Positions 54,823-63,879 of a stretch of DNA of 64,000 bases are shown piece after piece (within the stretch, counting starts at the first letter, position 1; the number at the start of each line of letters is the position of its first letter). The stretch spans positions 53,558 through 117,557 of the forward strand of contig JANXRU010000146.1 of assembly GCA_025356715.1 (NCBI GenBank). The letters run 5' to 3'. This stretch comes from Bacteroidota bacterium (GTDB taxonomy: Bacteria > Bacteroidota > Bacteroidia > B-17B0 > B-17BO). Under the pieces are notes generated by a model, which saw only the letters and a program-made list of their open reading frames with translations, did not search any database and was not told the DNA's origin. Made by a program: the position numbers and the translations under genes.

Positions 54823-56319
54823 ATGAAGGTGCTTCTATTTAACCCGCGCAGTGCTTATAATAAATTTAGAATCCCAAATTCTGTTTTACAGATTGCCGCG
54901 TCAATTGAAGGTTTATGTGAGTGGGTGATTGTAGATGGAAATAGGGAAACAGACCCTTATGCTAAAATTAAAGAAAACTTAGATACAGGCGAATTTGGAT
55001 ACGTTGGATTTACAGTGATGCCAGGCCCACAGTTAAAACAAGCCATTCCTTTTGCAAAACTCATCAGACAAAATTATTCATCAATAAAAATAATTTGGGG
55101 TGGATATTTTGCCTCCAACCACCATAAATCTGTTTTAGAATCTGGGTATGTTGATTATGTAATTAACGGTCCGGGTGATTATGCATTTCCCGCATTAATA
55201 AATGCTATCAAAAATGATTTGCCAATATTAGGAATTGATAATTTGATTTACATTGTTGAAGGAAAAATAATAAAAACTAAAAAGGCTGACCTATTGGATT
55301 ATGACAGTCTTAAACCACTTCCTTATGATAAATTAAATCAATTTTATACTACCGGAAGCTATTTAGGGAAAACATATTTAGGTAATAAAACACTTGCCTA
55401 TCATAGTAGTTTTGGTTGTCCGTTTACATGTTCGTTTTGCGCTGTAGTTCCAATTTATGAAGCACGCTGGAAAGGAAAATCAGCTCAAGGGATTTATACT
55501 GATGTGAAATATATTAAAGATAAATGGGGGGCTGATTCAATAGAGTTTCATGATAATAATTTTTTTGTATCCGAAAAACGTGTCGTTGAATTTTCTCATT
55601 TGATAAAAAAGGAAAATATGATTTGGTGGGGAGAGGGAAGAATTGATACCATTGATAAATACAAAGATGAAACTCTTGCATTGATGAGAGAGGCAGGTTG
55701 TAAAATGATATTTTTTGGGGCTGAAACTGGCAATGATGAAGTACTGAAAAAAATGGATAAGGGTGGAACTCAAACTGGTGAACAAATAGCTGCATTTGCA
55801 GCACGAATGAAAAAATTTGATATTATTCCTGAATATTCTTTTGTGCTTGGACTACCAGGAGAATCACCCGAAAAAGTAATGCAACAAATTGATGAAGATA
55901 TTTCTTTCATAAAAAGAATAAAAGAAATTAATCCCGATACTGAAATTATCATTTACGTTTACAGCCCTGTTCCTACTGAAGGTTCGGAGATGTATAATGA
56001 TGTATTAAAAAGTGGCTTTAGGTTTCCAACATCTTTAGAAGATTGGTTACATACCGAATGGGAAAATTTTGATTTGAGAAAAAATCCTCTCACACCATGG
56101 TTAACTTCAGAAATGATTGATAAAATAAAAAATTTTGAAGTTGTTTTAAATGCCTTTTACCCTACAGTATCTGATATAAAAATGAAGCCCTACCAAAGAA
56201 AAATTATTCAACATATTTCTTCATTCAGATACCGAAACAGTTTTTATAAATCTCCGTTCGAACTAAAAATACTTCAAAAAATGTGGAGGTATAGACAACC
56301 CGAAATACAAGGGTTTTAA
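54823..56319 (+). CDS. B12-binding-type radical SAM protein 1
   Basis: 498 aa. A Rossmann-like cobalamin-binding region covers about 1-140 (FGYVGFTVMPGPQLKQAIPF; IWGGYFASNHHKSVLESG). The usual cobalamin-binding DxHxxG His is not evident. The radical SAM motif is CPFTCSFC in SSFGCPFTCSFCAVVP near residue 200, followed by WWGEGRIDTIDKY and FFGAETGNDEVLKKMDKGG. About 130 residues beyond the core form a helical tail. Such enzymes methylate unactivated carbons or do other radical chemistry. It is the first gene of the six-gene set. Confidence 0.88.
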   Translation: MKVLLFNPRSAYNKFRIPNSVLQIAASIEGLCEWVIVDGNRETDPYAKIKENLDTGEFGYVGFTVMPGPQLKQAIPFAKLIRQNYSSIKIIWGGYFASNHHKSVLESGYVDYVINGPGDYAFPALINAIKNDLPILGIDNLIYIVEGKIIKTKKADLLDYDSLKPLPYDKLNQFYTTGSYLGKTYLGNKTLAYHSSFGCPFTCSFCAVVPIYEARWKGKSAQGIYTDVKYIKDKWGADSIEFHDNNFFVSEKRVVEFSHLIKKENMIWWGEGRIDTIDKYKDETLALMREAGCKMIFFGAETGNDEVLKKMDKGGTQTGEQIAAFAARMKKFDIIPEYSFVLGLPGESPEKVMQQIDEDISFIKRIKEINPDTEIIIYVYSPVPTEGSEMYNDVLKSGFRFPTSLEDWLHTEWENFDLRKNPLTPWLTSEMIDKIKNFEVVLNAFYPTVSDIKMKPYQRKIIQHISSFRYRNSFYKSPFELKILQKMWRYRQPEIQGF

Positions 56320-56348
56320 TTTTATCTCTTTTTTAAAATAATAAATAA

Positions 56349-57020
56349 ATGAGTAAGGGTTTAAAATATATTGTAGAAAAAACGTGTCGACCAATTTTAA
56401 AATGGTATTTAAACTCAGACAGGCAATACAATTATAAGGACATAAAATTAACTGTTAAGAAAGGAGTTTTTCATCCGGCCTTTTTTTTTAGTACAAAATT
56501 TTTATTGAATGAACTTACTCAATATGATTTGGATGGTAAAACATTTTTAGAACTCGGTGCGGGAAGCGGATTGATTTCTATTTACGCTGCTAAACGAGGA
56601 GCGGTTGTGGCTGCAAGTGATATTAATGAATCAGCAATTACTGGACTCAATGAAAATTTTAAATTCAATATTCAGCATTCAACATTCGTTATTTTAAAAA
56701 GCGATTTGTTTGATTCAATTCCTCAACAAACGTTTGATTACATTATTATCAACCCTCCTTATTATCCCAAGCATCCTAAAAATGATATTGAAAGAGCGTG
56801 GTATTGCGGAGAAAATTTTGAGTATTTTGAAAAAATGTTTTCACAATTAAAAAATTACTTGCAACCAAACTCAATAGTTTTGATATCCTTATCTGAGGAT
56901 TGTAACTTAAATAGAATTAGTAAAATTGCGCTTAAAAATAACTATCGTTTTGAGGTGGTTAAAAAACAACGTATCATGTGGGAGTTAAATTTTATTTATC
57001 AAATAAAGCACAGCGATTAA
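56349..57020 (+). CDS. Class I methyltransferase with NPPY motif
   Basis: 223 aa. SAM-binding motif I is FLELGAGSGLISIYAAKRGA and motif II ASDINESAITGLNENF. The NPPY motif (DYIIINPPYYPKHPKND) is the catalytic loop of the PrmC/N5-glutamine and adenine-N6 methyltransferase group. The N-terminal KKGVFHPAFFFSTKFL resembles the substrate-recognition part of HemK-like enzymes. It lies 29 bases after radical SAM 1 and 2 bases before the nucleotidyltransferase gene. Its target is unknown, though a glutamine or nitrogen atom is suggested by the NPPY loop. Confidence 0.83.
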   Translation: MSKGLKYIVEKTCRPILKWYLNSDRQYNYKDIKLTVKKGVFHPAFFFSTKFLLNELTQYDLDGKTFLELGAGSGLISIYAAKRGAVVAASDINESAITGLNENFKFNIQHSTFVILKSDLFDSIPQQTFDYIIINPPYYPKHPKNDIERAWYCGENFEYFEKMFSQLKNYLQPNSIVLISLSEDCNLNRISKIALKNNYRFEVVKKQRIMWELNFIYQIKHSD

Positions 57021-57022
57021 TC

Positions 57023-57982
57023 ATGCAGAATAGTGAACGATATGATAATAGAAAAGTAGAGATAGATGAATTAAGTTCATCAATACTTAAAGTATTGCTT
57101 TATTTTAATATTTTTAGTCATCCACTTACTGCAAGTGAAATACAAGAGTTTAGTAAGGTTAATGCTAATGAAACAAATAAAATCAATGAAATATTAAACC
57201 AATTAGTTACCCAAAAATTGATTTATCAATTTGATTCGTTTTACTCTATAAGTAATAACAAAATACTTATCGAAAAGCGAATTCAAGGAAATAAATTAGC
57301 ACAAGTATATTTGAATAGAGCTATGTGGGTTTCTCGTTATATATCATGGTTTCCATTTGTTAAAAGCATCATGATTTCAGGATCCTTATCAAAAGGATAT
57401 ATGGATAAAGGATCGGATATTGATTATTTTATAATAACTCAAAATGGTCGTCTATGGATATGCAGAAGTATTTTGGCACTGCAACGAAAACTAATGATTA
57501 AACCACTTAAAAAATATTTTTGCATCAATTATTTCGTAAGCACTTCATCACTTGCTATTCCTGATCATAATTTATTTACTGCCACAGAAATAGCTTGTGT
57601 ATACCCCACATATGGTCAATCTTATTATACTCAATTACAAAATGAAAACACTTGGATAAAAGAGTTTTTACCAAATAAAAAAATGTATACCGAAAAAGTA
57701 AATAGCAGGACATACAGATTTAGTTTAAAAACTATTATAGAGAATGTTTTTAACGGTGATTGGGGTGAAAAACTAGATTCGATTTTATTTAAATTTATGT
57801 TAAAGAGGTGGAAAAAAAGATATGCAGATTTTGATGAAACCCAATTTGATTTAAATATTCGAACAAAAAAAAATGTATCAAAGCAACATGAAAAAGGACA
57901 TCAATTTGTTATTTTAGAAAAGTATACTCAACAGATAAATAATTATGAAGAAATGAATCAAGTGAAGTTAACTAATGATTGA
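57023..57982 (+). CDS. Winged-helix/nucleotidyltransferase-domain protein
   Basis: 319 aa from the ATG at 57023; an ATG at 56978 lies inside the previous gene. A winged-helix-like segment at residues 20-80 (KVLLYFNIFSHPLTASEIQE) precedes a nucleotidyltransferase core with GSLSKGYMDKGSDIDYFII at 120-138 (GS motif and the DxD metal pair). The C-terminal 150 residues are helical and basic. It overlaps the next gene by 8 bases. It could nucleotidylate a small molecule, lipid or protein; no substrate can be read. Confidence 0.78.
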   Translation: MQNSERYDNRKVEIDELSSSILKVLLYFNIFSHPLTASEIQEFSKVNANETNKINEILNQLVTQKLIYQFDSFYSISNNKILIEKRIQGNKLAQVYLNRAMWVSRYISWFPFVKSIMISGSLSKGYMDKGSDIDYFIITQNGRLWICRSILALQRKLMIKPLKKYFCINYFVSTSSLAIPDHNLFTATEIACVYPTYGQSYYTQLQNENTWIKEFLPNKKMYTEKVNSRTYRFSLKTIIENVFNGDWGEKLDSILFKFMLKRWKKRYADFDETQFDLNIRTKKNVSKQHEKGHQFVILEKYTQQINNYEEMNQVKLTND

Positions 57983-59402
57983 TATTTTACTTACACACTC
58001 CTATTTTCTTCGGTTTGACCCTAAACAATGGAAAGCTCAGCAACCCTTTCCACCGCTTGCTACTCTTTATGCTGCTGCGGTTTTACGTTCTGCTAATATC
58101 GATTTAGCTTTTCAAGATATGATGTTTGCTGAATCGGCAAGTGAAATAAAGAACGTTATTGAAAAATATCAACCAAAATATTTTATCATTTATGATGATG
58201 GGTTTAATTATCTCACAAAAATGTGCTTAACCAATATGCGTGAAGCAGCATTTGAGATGATTAATATTGCAAAAAAAAATGGATGTATAGTTATTATTTC
58301 AAGCTCTGATGCGACCGACAATAGTGAAGAATATCTGAAGAAAGGTGCAGATTTTATTATTGTGGGTGAAGGAGAGCATACATTATTACAACTCATTCAA
58401 TCACTAAAAAACAACTCTTCATTTCAAGCAATTGAAGGGTTAAGATTTATACAAAATAATCAACTCATTCAAACCAATAAAAGAGAAAATAGTAAAGAGT
58501 TGGATTCTATTCCATTTCCTGCTTGGGATTTGGTTGATATGAACGAGTATAAAAATAGATGGGTGAAAAGTTCTGGATATTTTTCGTTGAATATGAGCAC
58601 CACACGCGGTTGTCCGTTTAAATGCAATTGGTGTGCAAAACCTATTTATGGAAATAGATATCACTCACGTTCACCTGAAAATGTTGTTGCAGAAATAAAG
58701 ATGCTTAAAGAAAAATATAGCGTTAATTATATTTGGTTTTGTGATGATATTTTTGGATTAAAACCAAATTGGGTAAATCATTTTGCGGATTGTATTGAAC
58801 GGAACGAATTGTCTTTTAAATTTAAAATTCAATCACGTGTTGATTTACTTTTAGAAGAAGATAATATTGAAGCATTGGCTCGATCAGGATGTAATGAAAT
58901 TTGGGTAGGTGCTGAAAGTGGTTCACAAAAAATTTTAGATGCTATGGATAAAGGCACTAAAGTAGAACAGATATATAAGGCAACAAATTTGATGAAAGCG
59001 AAAGGAATTAAGCCTTGCTTTTTTTTACAATTTGGGTACTTAAATGAAACAAAAAATGACATTGATAAAACATTAAATATGGTATTTGAATTGATGCCTC
59101 ATGATATAGGAATTTCAGTTTCATACCCTTTGCCAGGCACGAAATTTTATGACACAGTAAAGTCACAATTAAGTGAAAAAACCAATTGGACAGATAGTGA
59201 TGAATTGGCTATGATGTTTAATGCAACCTATCCGGCTATGTTTTATAAAAAACTACAACGCTATGTTCATCATGAATTTAGAAAACGAAAAGCATTTGAG
59301 GCATTCAAAAAACTAAACGACCTAAAAAAAATATTCTCATTACTATATCGTATTCCACAAACATATTTGTCCAAAATAGCTATAAAAAAATATGTTGCAT
59401 AA
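57975..59402 (+). CDS. B12-binding-type radical SAM protein 2
   Basis: 475 aa. N-terminal B12-binding-like domain (ILLTHSYFLRFDPKQW; GADFIIVGEGEHTLLQLI) and radical SAM motif CPFKCNWC in TTRGCPFKCNWCAKPIYGNRY. Later blocks are VGAESGSQKILDAMDKG and VSYPLPGTKFYDTV. It is a paralogue of protein 3 at 60193 (shared THxYFL start, GAESGSQK and the YPxxGTxxY motif). It overlaps the NTase gene by 8 bases and the next methyltransferase by 11. Confidence 0.88.
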   Translation: MIDILLTHSYFLRFDPKQWKAQQPFPPLATLYAAAVLRSANIDLAFQDMMFAESASEIKNVIEKYQPKYFIIYDDGFNYLTKMCLTNMREAAFEMINIAKKNGCIVIISSSDATDNSEEYLKKGADFIIVGEGEHTLLQLIQSLKNNSSFQAIEGLRFIQNNQLIQTNKRENSKELDSIPFPAWDLVDMNEYKNRWVKSSGYFSLNMSTTRGCPFKCNWCAKPIYGNRYHSRSPENVVAEIKMLKEKYSVNYIWFCDDIFGLKPNWVNHFADCIERNELSFKFKIQSRVDLLLEEDNIEALARSGCNEIWVGAESGSQKILDAMDKGTKVEQIYKATNLMKAKGIKPCFFLQFGYLNETKNDIDKTLNMVFELMPHDIGISVSYPLPGTKFYDTVKSQLSEKTNWTDSDELAMMFNATYPAMFYKKLQRYVHHEFRKRKAFEAFKKLNDLKKIFSLLYRIPQTYLSKIAIKKYVA

Positions 59403-60192
59403 AACTCCTTTTGATTCTGTTGCTTCAACATACGATGAGGATTTTACACATACCCCAATTGGAAAGCTTCAACGAGAACGAACACATTATTTCACCCAAC
59501 TATATTTACCGAAAAATAATTCACTAAAAATACTTGAATTGAACTGTGGAACTGGTGAAGATGCAATATGGATAGCGCAACAAGGGCATCAAATTTTGGC
59601 CACAGATAGTGCTGAAAATATGGTAGATGTTGCACGTTCAAAAAACAATAAATTAAATCTTAATATACAATTTGAAGTTTCTTCTTTCAATGAGTTAAAC
59701 AACAAATTTTTAGGGCAACAATTTGATATTATCTTTTCTAATTTTGGAGGATTGAATTGTGTAGATGAAATTGAACTCGAAAAGTTAAATGCAGATTTAG
59801 CCAAGTTATTAAAACCTAATGGCAAACTAATAATGGTTTTGTTGGGTAAATATTGTTGGATAGAAAAACTTTATTTTTTATTGAAGGGCGATATTGAAAA
59901 CTCTAGGAGAAGGCTGGTTTCAACAAGTGCTAACTTAGGAAATGGAGCTATGCAAAAAACTTACTGCTACTCAGTAAAAAAAATTGAACACATTTTTACT
60001 TCATTCAAATTAGAAAACCATAAACCAATTGGAATTATTATTCCTCCATCTTATTTTAATGCTTTATTGGAAAGAGTAAAATTCACCATACCTTTAATCA
60101 AACTATTTGAAAAACTATTTTCTCGGTTTTCTATTTTATCAAATTATGGCGATCATACTTTTATTATCATGACGAATAGATCCAAAAAATAA
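59392..60192 (+). CDS. Class I SAM-dependent methyltransferase
   Basis: 266 aa. Motif I is KILELNCGTGEDAIWIAQQG, motif II ATDSAENMVDVAR and a later block NFGGLNCVDEIEL. The C-terminal half is hydrophobic and helical (YFNALLERVKFTIPLIKLFE), ending in SNYGDHTFIIM. It resembles methyltransferases found with radical SAM genes in lipid or secondary metabolite clusters; the acceptor is unknown. It overlaps the preceding gene by 11 bases and abuts the following one exactly. Confidence 0.83.
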   Translation: MLHKTPFDSVASTYDEDFTHTPIGKLQRERTHYFTQLYLPKNNSLKILELNCGTGEDAIWIAQQGHQILATDSAENMVDVARSKNNKLNLNIQFEVSSFNELNNKFLGQQFDIIFSNFGGLNCVDEIELEKLNADLAKLLKPNGKLIMVLLGKYCWIEKLYFLLKGDIENSRRRLVSTSANLGNGAMQKTYCYSVKKIEHIFTSFKLENHKPIGIIIPPSYFNALLERVKFTIPLIKLFEKLFSRFSILSNYGDHTFIIMTNRSKK

Positions 60193-61572
60193 ATGAAAAT
60201 AATTTTAACACATGGATATTTTTTAGAGGACGACCCGAAAGAAAAGGTAATCATGAGACCTTATGTACCTTTAGGTATTTTATATATTTCTGCTTGGCTC
60301 GAAAAATTTGGATATAACAACGATGTGTTTGATGCTACCTTCTCAACATTTGAAAAACAAAAAGAATTTATTCTTTCTCAAAAGCCTGATATAATAGCAA
60401 TTTACACCAATTTAATGACGAAGTTAAATGTGCTGAGAACCATTCAATTTATTAGAAGTAGCAGTGAACTAAAACAAACTAAAATAGTTTTGGGTGGTCC
60501 GGAAGTTAGAAATCATGTAGATAAATTTTTGGAATCTGGAGCAGACTTTATTGTGTTGGGTGAAGGGGAAGAAACTATGTTGGATTTGGTGAAGTATTTG
60601 GATAATCAATCAGAAAAAAAAATTGAAGAAATTGAAGGAATTGTATTTAAAAGTAATGAGCATAAAACACAGTATACTGCCGAAAGAGTTAAGTTGAAAA
60701 ACTTAGACGAATTGCCATTGCCAAATCGTACAAAAGTTAATTTACAATTGTATTTTGATGCTTGGAAAACCAAACATGGCACAAGTGCAATTTCTATTAA
60801 TACCATGCGAGGTTGCCCATATTCTTGCAAGTGGTGCAGTCGTGCTGTATACGGACAAAGTTATAGAAGGAGAAGTGCAAAACATGTTGTTGATGAAATA
60901 GAATGGATAACAAATAATTATCAAGTTGATACGGTTTGGTTTGTAGATGATGTATTTACAGTTAGTCATAAATGGTTAACAGAATTTAAAGAAGAGTTGA
61001 CAAGTAGAAATATTTCAATACCTTATGAATGTATAACCCGTGCGGATAGAATGAATGAAGATGTAATTAAGGATTTGAAGGAAAGTGGTTGTTTTAGAGT
61101 TTGGATTGGAGCAGAAAGTGGTTCTCAAAAAGTAATTGATTTGATGGAAAGACGTGTAGATGTGAATCAGGTTAGAGATATGATACAACTTTCTCAAAAA
61201 TATGGAGTACAAGCCGGAACCTTTATTATGGTTGGTTATCCGGGCGAAACAGAAAAAGATATTTTTGAAACAGTTAGGCATTTAAAAATTTCAAATCCAG
61301 ATTATTTTACCATTACAGTTGCTTATCCAATTAAAGGAACTCCATTGTATCAAGAAGTAGAAAATTTATTTGTTGAAGATTTGCCTTGGGAAAAATCAAC
61401 CGATAGAGATATAGATTTTAAAAGAACTTATTCAAGAAAATATTATGATTATGCGGTGCGAATGATTGTGAATGAAGTGAATGCATTTAAAGCCAATAAA
61501 AACTCTTTCAGTAAATATAAAATGAAAGCAAAATCCCTTTTTGCAAGGGGTGGAATGATAATATACAAATAA
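60193..61572 (+). CDS. B12-binding-type radical SAM protein 3
   Basis: 459 aa. The N-terminal B12-binding-like domain reads IILTHGYFLEDDPKE, IVLGGPEVRNHVDKFLESG and GADFIVLGEGEETMLDLV. The cluster motif is CPYSCKWC in MRGCPYSCKWCSRAVYGQSY. The core continues with IGAESGSQKVIDLMERR and VAYPIKGTPLYQEV. It starts right at the end of the methyltransferase gene with no spacer. It closes the six-gene set; an MmcQ/YjbR gene follows after 8 bases and may be on the same transcript. Confidence 0.88.
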   Translation: MKIILTHGYFLEDDPKEKVIMRPYVPLGILYISAWLEKFGYNNDVFDATFSTFEKQKEFILSQKPDIIAIYTNLMTKLNVLRTIQFIRSSSELKQTKIVLGGPEVRNHVDKFLESGADFIVLGEGEETMLDLVKYLDNQSEKKIEEIEGIVFKSNEHKTQYTAERVKLKNLDELPLPNRTKVNLQLYFDAWKTKHGTSAISINTMRGCPYSCKWCSRAVYGQSYRRRSAKHVVDEIEWITNNYQVDTVWFVDDVFTVSHKWLTEFKEELTSRNISIPYECITRADRMNEDVIKDLKESGCFRVWIGAESGSQKVIDLMERRVDVNQVRDMIQLSQKYGVQAGTFIMVGYPGETEKDIFETVRHLKISNPDYFTITVAYPIKGTPLYQEVENLFVEDLPWEKSTDRDIDFKRTYSRKYYDYAVRMIVNEVNAFKANKNSFSKYKMKAKSLFARGGMIIYK

Positions 61573-61580
61573 TTGAATTT

Positions 61581-61937
61581 ATGAATATCGAACTCATTCG
61601 TGAATATTGTTTAAGTAAAAAAGCAGTAGAAGAAACATTTCCTTTTGGAGAAGACACCTTGGTTTTTAAAGTAATGGGGAAAATGTTTGCGCTTACCTCA
61701 TTAAGCGATCCCGATCATTGTAATTTAAAATGCAACCCTGATAAAGCTATTGAACTTCGTAATGAATATGATGCTGTAAAACCGGGCTATCACATGAATA
61801 AGCAACATTGGAATACCATTCAATACAATGCTGACCTCCCCGATAAAGAAATAATAAAACTCATCGATCACTCTTATGAAATTGTGGTGCAGGGATTAAC
61901 TAAAAAAGCGCAGTTGGAGTTGAGTAAAATGAAATAA
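61581..61937 (+). CDS. MmcQ/YjbR family protein
   Basis: 118 aa, typical length. KAVEETFPFGEDTLVFKVMGKMFALT, LKCNPDKAIELRNEY and KPGYHMNKQHWNTI are the family blocks of this CyaY-like/double-wing fold. Members are annotated as DNA-binding but their role is not settled. It follows the radical SAM set by 8 bases but is a common stand-alone gene, so it may only be a neighbour. Confidence 0.9.
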   Translation: MNIELIREYCLSKKAVEETFPFGEDTLVFKVMGKMFALTSLSDPDHCNLKCNPDKAIELRNEYDAVKPGYHMNKQHWNTIQYNADLPDKEIIKLIDHSYEIVVQGLTKKAQLELSKMK

Positions 61938-62004
61938 TATTTTTAAAACTATCCAATTAAAATAATATTCCTATTTATAATAATAATTTAAACATCTAAA
62001 CGCT

Positions 62005-62247
62005 ATGAAAAAACGCTTATTTACATTCTGCTCCTTATGGTTTTGCCTATATTCAATTGCACAAACCCCGGTTTCTTTTACTGCTTCTATTCAATATAGT
62101 GGAAGCGCATCATCCGGTGATTATACTATTTTTAGCAATAGTGCCTCCACACCTGCTTTTGATGCTACACAGAGCGTGGGTGCAGGTTCCCTTTTCCTAT
62201 TCAGATCAATGGGAAAAGTTTACAAAAACTGCTGCGGATTATGTTAG
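62005..62247 (+). CDS. Short secreted-protein remnant
   Basis: 80 aa with a good signal peptide (MKKRLFTFCSLWFCLYSIAQ) and a serine/alanine-rich beta-type start (TASIQYSGSASSGDYTIF). The frame ends abruptly in KNCCGLC. An overlapping +1 frame ends nearby too, so this is probably the head of a longer exported protein broken by a frameshift or truncation. No function can be given. Confidence 0.4.
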   Translation: MKKRLFTFCSLWFCLYSIAQTPVSFTASIQYSGSASSGDYTIFSNSASTPAFDATQSVGAGSLFLFRSMGKVYKNCCGLC

Positions 62248-62382
62248 GTAAACTAAGTAATAAAGTCAATTCCTTTTCCAATAATAATAATAGACTTTTC
62301 CCAACTACTTTAATGCTCACGTACATATTTTGATAATGTCAATTTTCTATTTAAAATTGCTTGGCCGAAGCAAATTTAAACT

Positions 62383-62865
62383 ATGAAGATAATTCAATTG
62401 AGCTGTCTACTACTCTTAGCCATTATAGCTTCTTCTCAAAATCCACCTAAGAAAAGCAAACTACTGCAAGGTTTAGTGCAAGTTGGCTGTGAAATTCCTT
62501 CTGCTTTTAGGGATAGATTAGGAACAATAGCAAGTGTTGGATTTATTTTTGACGAACAAGTGGTTTACAAGTTTACTTATCTTAAGTCAAATGAAAACAC
62601 CTATAATCAGGAGCATTCAATTGATATATTACTAAGCAAGTATCAAAAAAGTAAGCAAGTTTCTATTGGTGGAGCATATTATATTTCTTCTAACTCGAAA
62701 GATATTATTCTACCTACTGTTTCATTCTACAATTTTCACTTCTATAATACTAATTTTGGTTATAATATTAAATTAGGTTTTTCTTTACAAGCCTTGGGAT
62801 ATGGCTTACCAATTGCCTCACCAATTTTACAGCTAAACGTTTCCTATATTATAAGCAAGCATTAA
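62383..62865 (+). CDS. Small secreted protein, barrel-like, unknown
   Basis: 160 aa with a signal peptide ending near IIASSQ. The mature part has amphipathic strands (RLGTIASVGFIFDEQVVYKF; VSIGGAYYISS; GYNIKLGFSLQALGYG) and ends in ILQLNVSYIISKH, like a small outer-membrane barrel or jelly-roll. No family is recognised. It is in the accessory tail of the window, between short ORFs. Confidence 0.6.
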   Translation: MKIIQLSCLLLLAIIASSQNPPKKSKLLQGLVQVGCEIPSAFRDRLGTIASVGFIFDEQVVYKFTYLKSNENTYNQEHSIDILLSKYQKSKQVSIGGAYYISSNSKDIILPTVSFYNFHFYNTNFGYNIKLGFSLQALGYGLPIASPILQLNVSYIISKH

Positions 62866-62919
62866 AACTATAATAATATCAACCATTAACTTACTTCCTA
62901 TGAAAAAACTCTACTTATT

Positions 62920-63177
62920 TTAAGATCTTTTTTTGACAGATTTTTCATTCATGTCAAAATTCAAGAGTTCTCTAGGATGTACATTTAATGCCTCCGCTAT
63001 TTTTTTAATTGTAAATATAGAAGTATTTATTTCCCCGCGTTCAATATTTCCAATTTGATTTTTACTTATATCGCTTTGCAATTCTAATTGTTCTTGTGTT
63101 ATTTTTTGTGACATACGTAGCTCTCTTAAGTGTTGTCCAAATTGCTTCAAGTACTTTTTATCACGTATGTTTATCAC
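62920..63177 (-). CDS. XRE-family helix-turn-helix regulator
   Basis: 85 aa, starting at GTG (63175-63177). The HTH_3 domain covers nearly the whole protein: FGQHLRELRMSQKITQEQLE, then SDISKNQIGNIERGEINTSI and ALNVHPRELLNFD. Such small proteins are repressors of phage, toxin-antitoxin or mobile-element genes. It is the only minus-strand gene in the last 18 kb and lies among degraded ORFs. Neither a partner toxin nor an operator is evident. Confidence 0.88.
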   Translation of the reverse strand: MINIRDKKYLKQFGQHLRELRMSQKITQEQLELQSDISKNQIGNIERGEINTSIFTIKKIAEALNVHPRELLNFDMNEKSVKKRS

Positions 63178-63198
63178 ACACCGAAAGTGAAAAACATT

Positions 63199-63315
63199 AT
63201 GTTACAAGACCACCAAATGTATTTGGTATTTTCAGTAATTGTATTACTTTTAATTTATGATCATCTCAAAACGCCTAACTTAGTTGAAACAAAATTTTAT
63301 ACTCATGAAAAATAA
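63199..63315 (+). CDS. Possible small single-span membrane protein
   Basis: 38 codons from the ATG at 63199: MLQDHQMYLVFSVIVLLLIYD then a charged tail. One hydrophobic helix and a start close to the divergent XRE gene make it a possible small gene. It overlaps the lipoprotein gene at 63305 by 11 bases. It could equally be chance. Confidence 0.25.
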   Translation: MLQDHQMYLVFSVIVLLLIYDHLKTPNLVETKFYTHEK

Positions 63316-63850
63316 AAGCCTATTTAAACCATTGTTTTTTTGTTGCTTAATGATAACTCTTCAATCAATATCATGCAAAAAGGAAAGTAAACCAATTGGT
63401 CCTGAACAACAAGAACCACCCTCTTCTATTACAGAATCTTATGTATTTACGGATAAGGATAGCAATTATTTGTACCGTTTTCCTGATTATATAAACTCCA
63501 AATATGATCCACGCAAAATTTATTGGGTAAATGATTCAGGTATAGTTTGTAAAAGTAATTATGCAAAATATTCGTATTACAATAACAAACTCATTTTTGT
63601 TTGGTGTTCTCAAATTGATAGCATAGATACCGGTCAATTGGTTTCATTTTATTTAAGCTCATTAATTCATGGAGGTAAAAACTATTTCTATATCCATTTA
63701 CCTGATGGAGATATAGACACTCTAATGTATGATGGTAGTAAAGATTATAATGAGGGTGGATATCGTGAATATAATGGCAAGCCTGTATATTGGTATAAAG
63801 GTGGTAGTAAGCTAAATGAATATGTTGCTCACTTTATAATTGTTAAATGA
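63305..63850 (+). CDS. Lipoprotein of unknown function
   Basis: 181 aa from the ATG at 63305, which puts the lipobox (LQSISC) near residues 19-24; a start at 63284 adds seven residues before the signal. The mature part begins with a Pro/Glu-rich linker and continues with aromatic-rich beta segments (KLIFVWCSQIDSIDTG; GGKNYFYIHLPDGDIDTLM). No domain is recognised. It is followed after 29 bases by the gene cut by the right edge. Confidence 0.65.
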   Translation: MKNKSLFKPLFFCCLMITLQSISCKKESKPIGPEQQEPPSSITESYVFTDKDSNYLYRFPDYINSKYDPRKIYWVNDSGIVCKSNYAKYSYYNNKLIFVWCSQIDSIDTGQLVSFYLSSLIHGGKNYFYIHLPDGDIDTLMYDGSKDYNEGGYREYNGKPVYWYKGGSKLNEYVAHFIIVK

Positions 63851-63879
63851 TAGAATAAAATTAAAACCTATATAAAACT

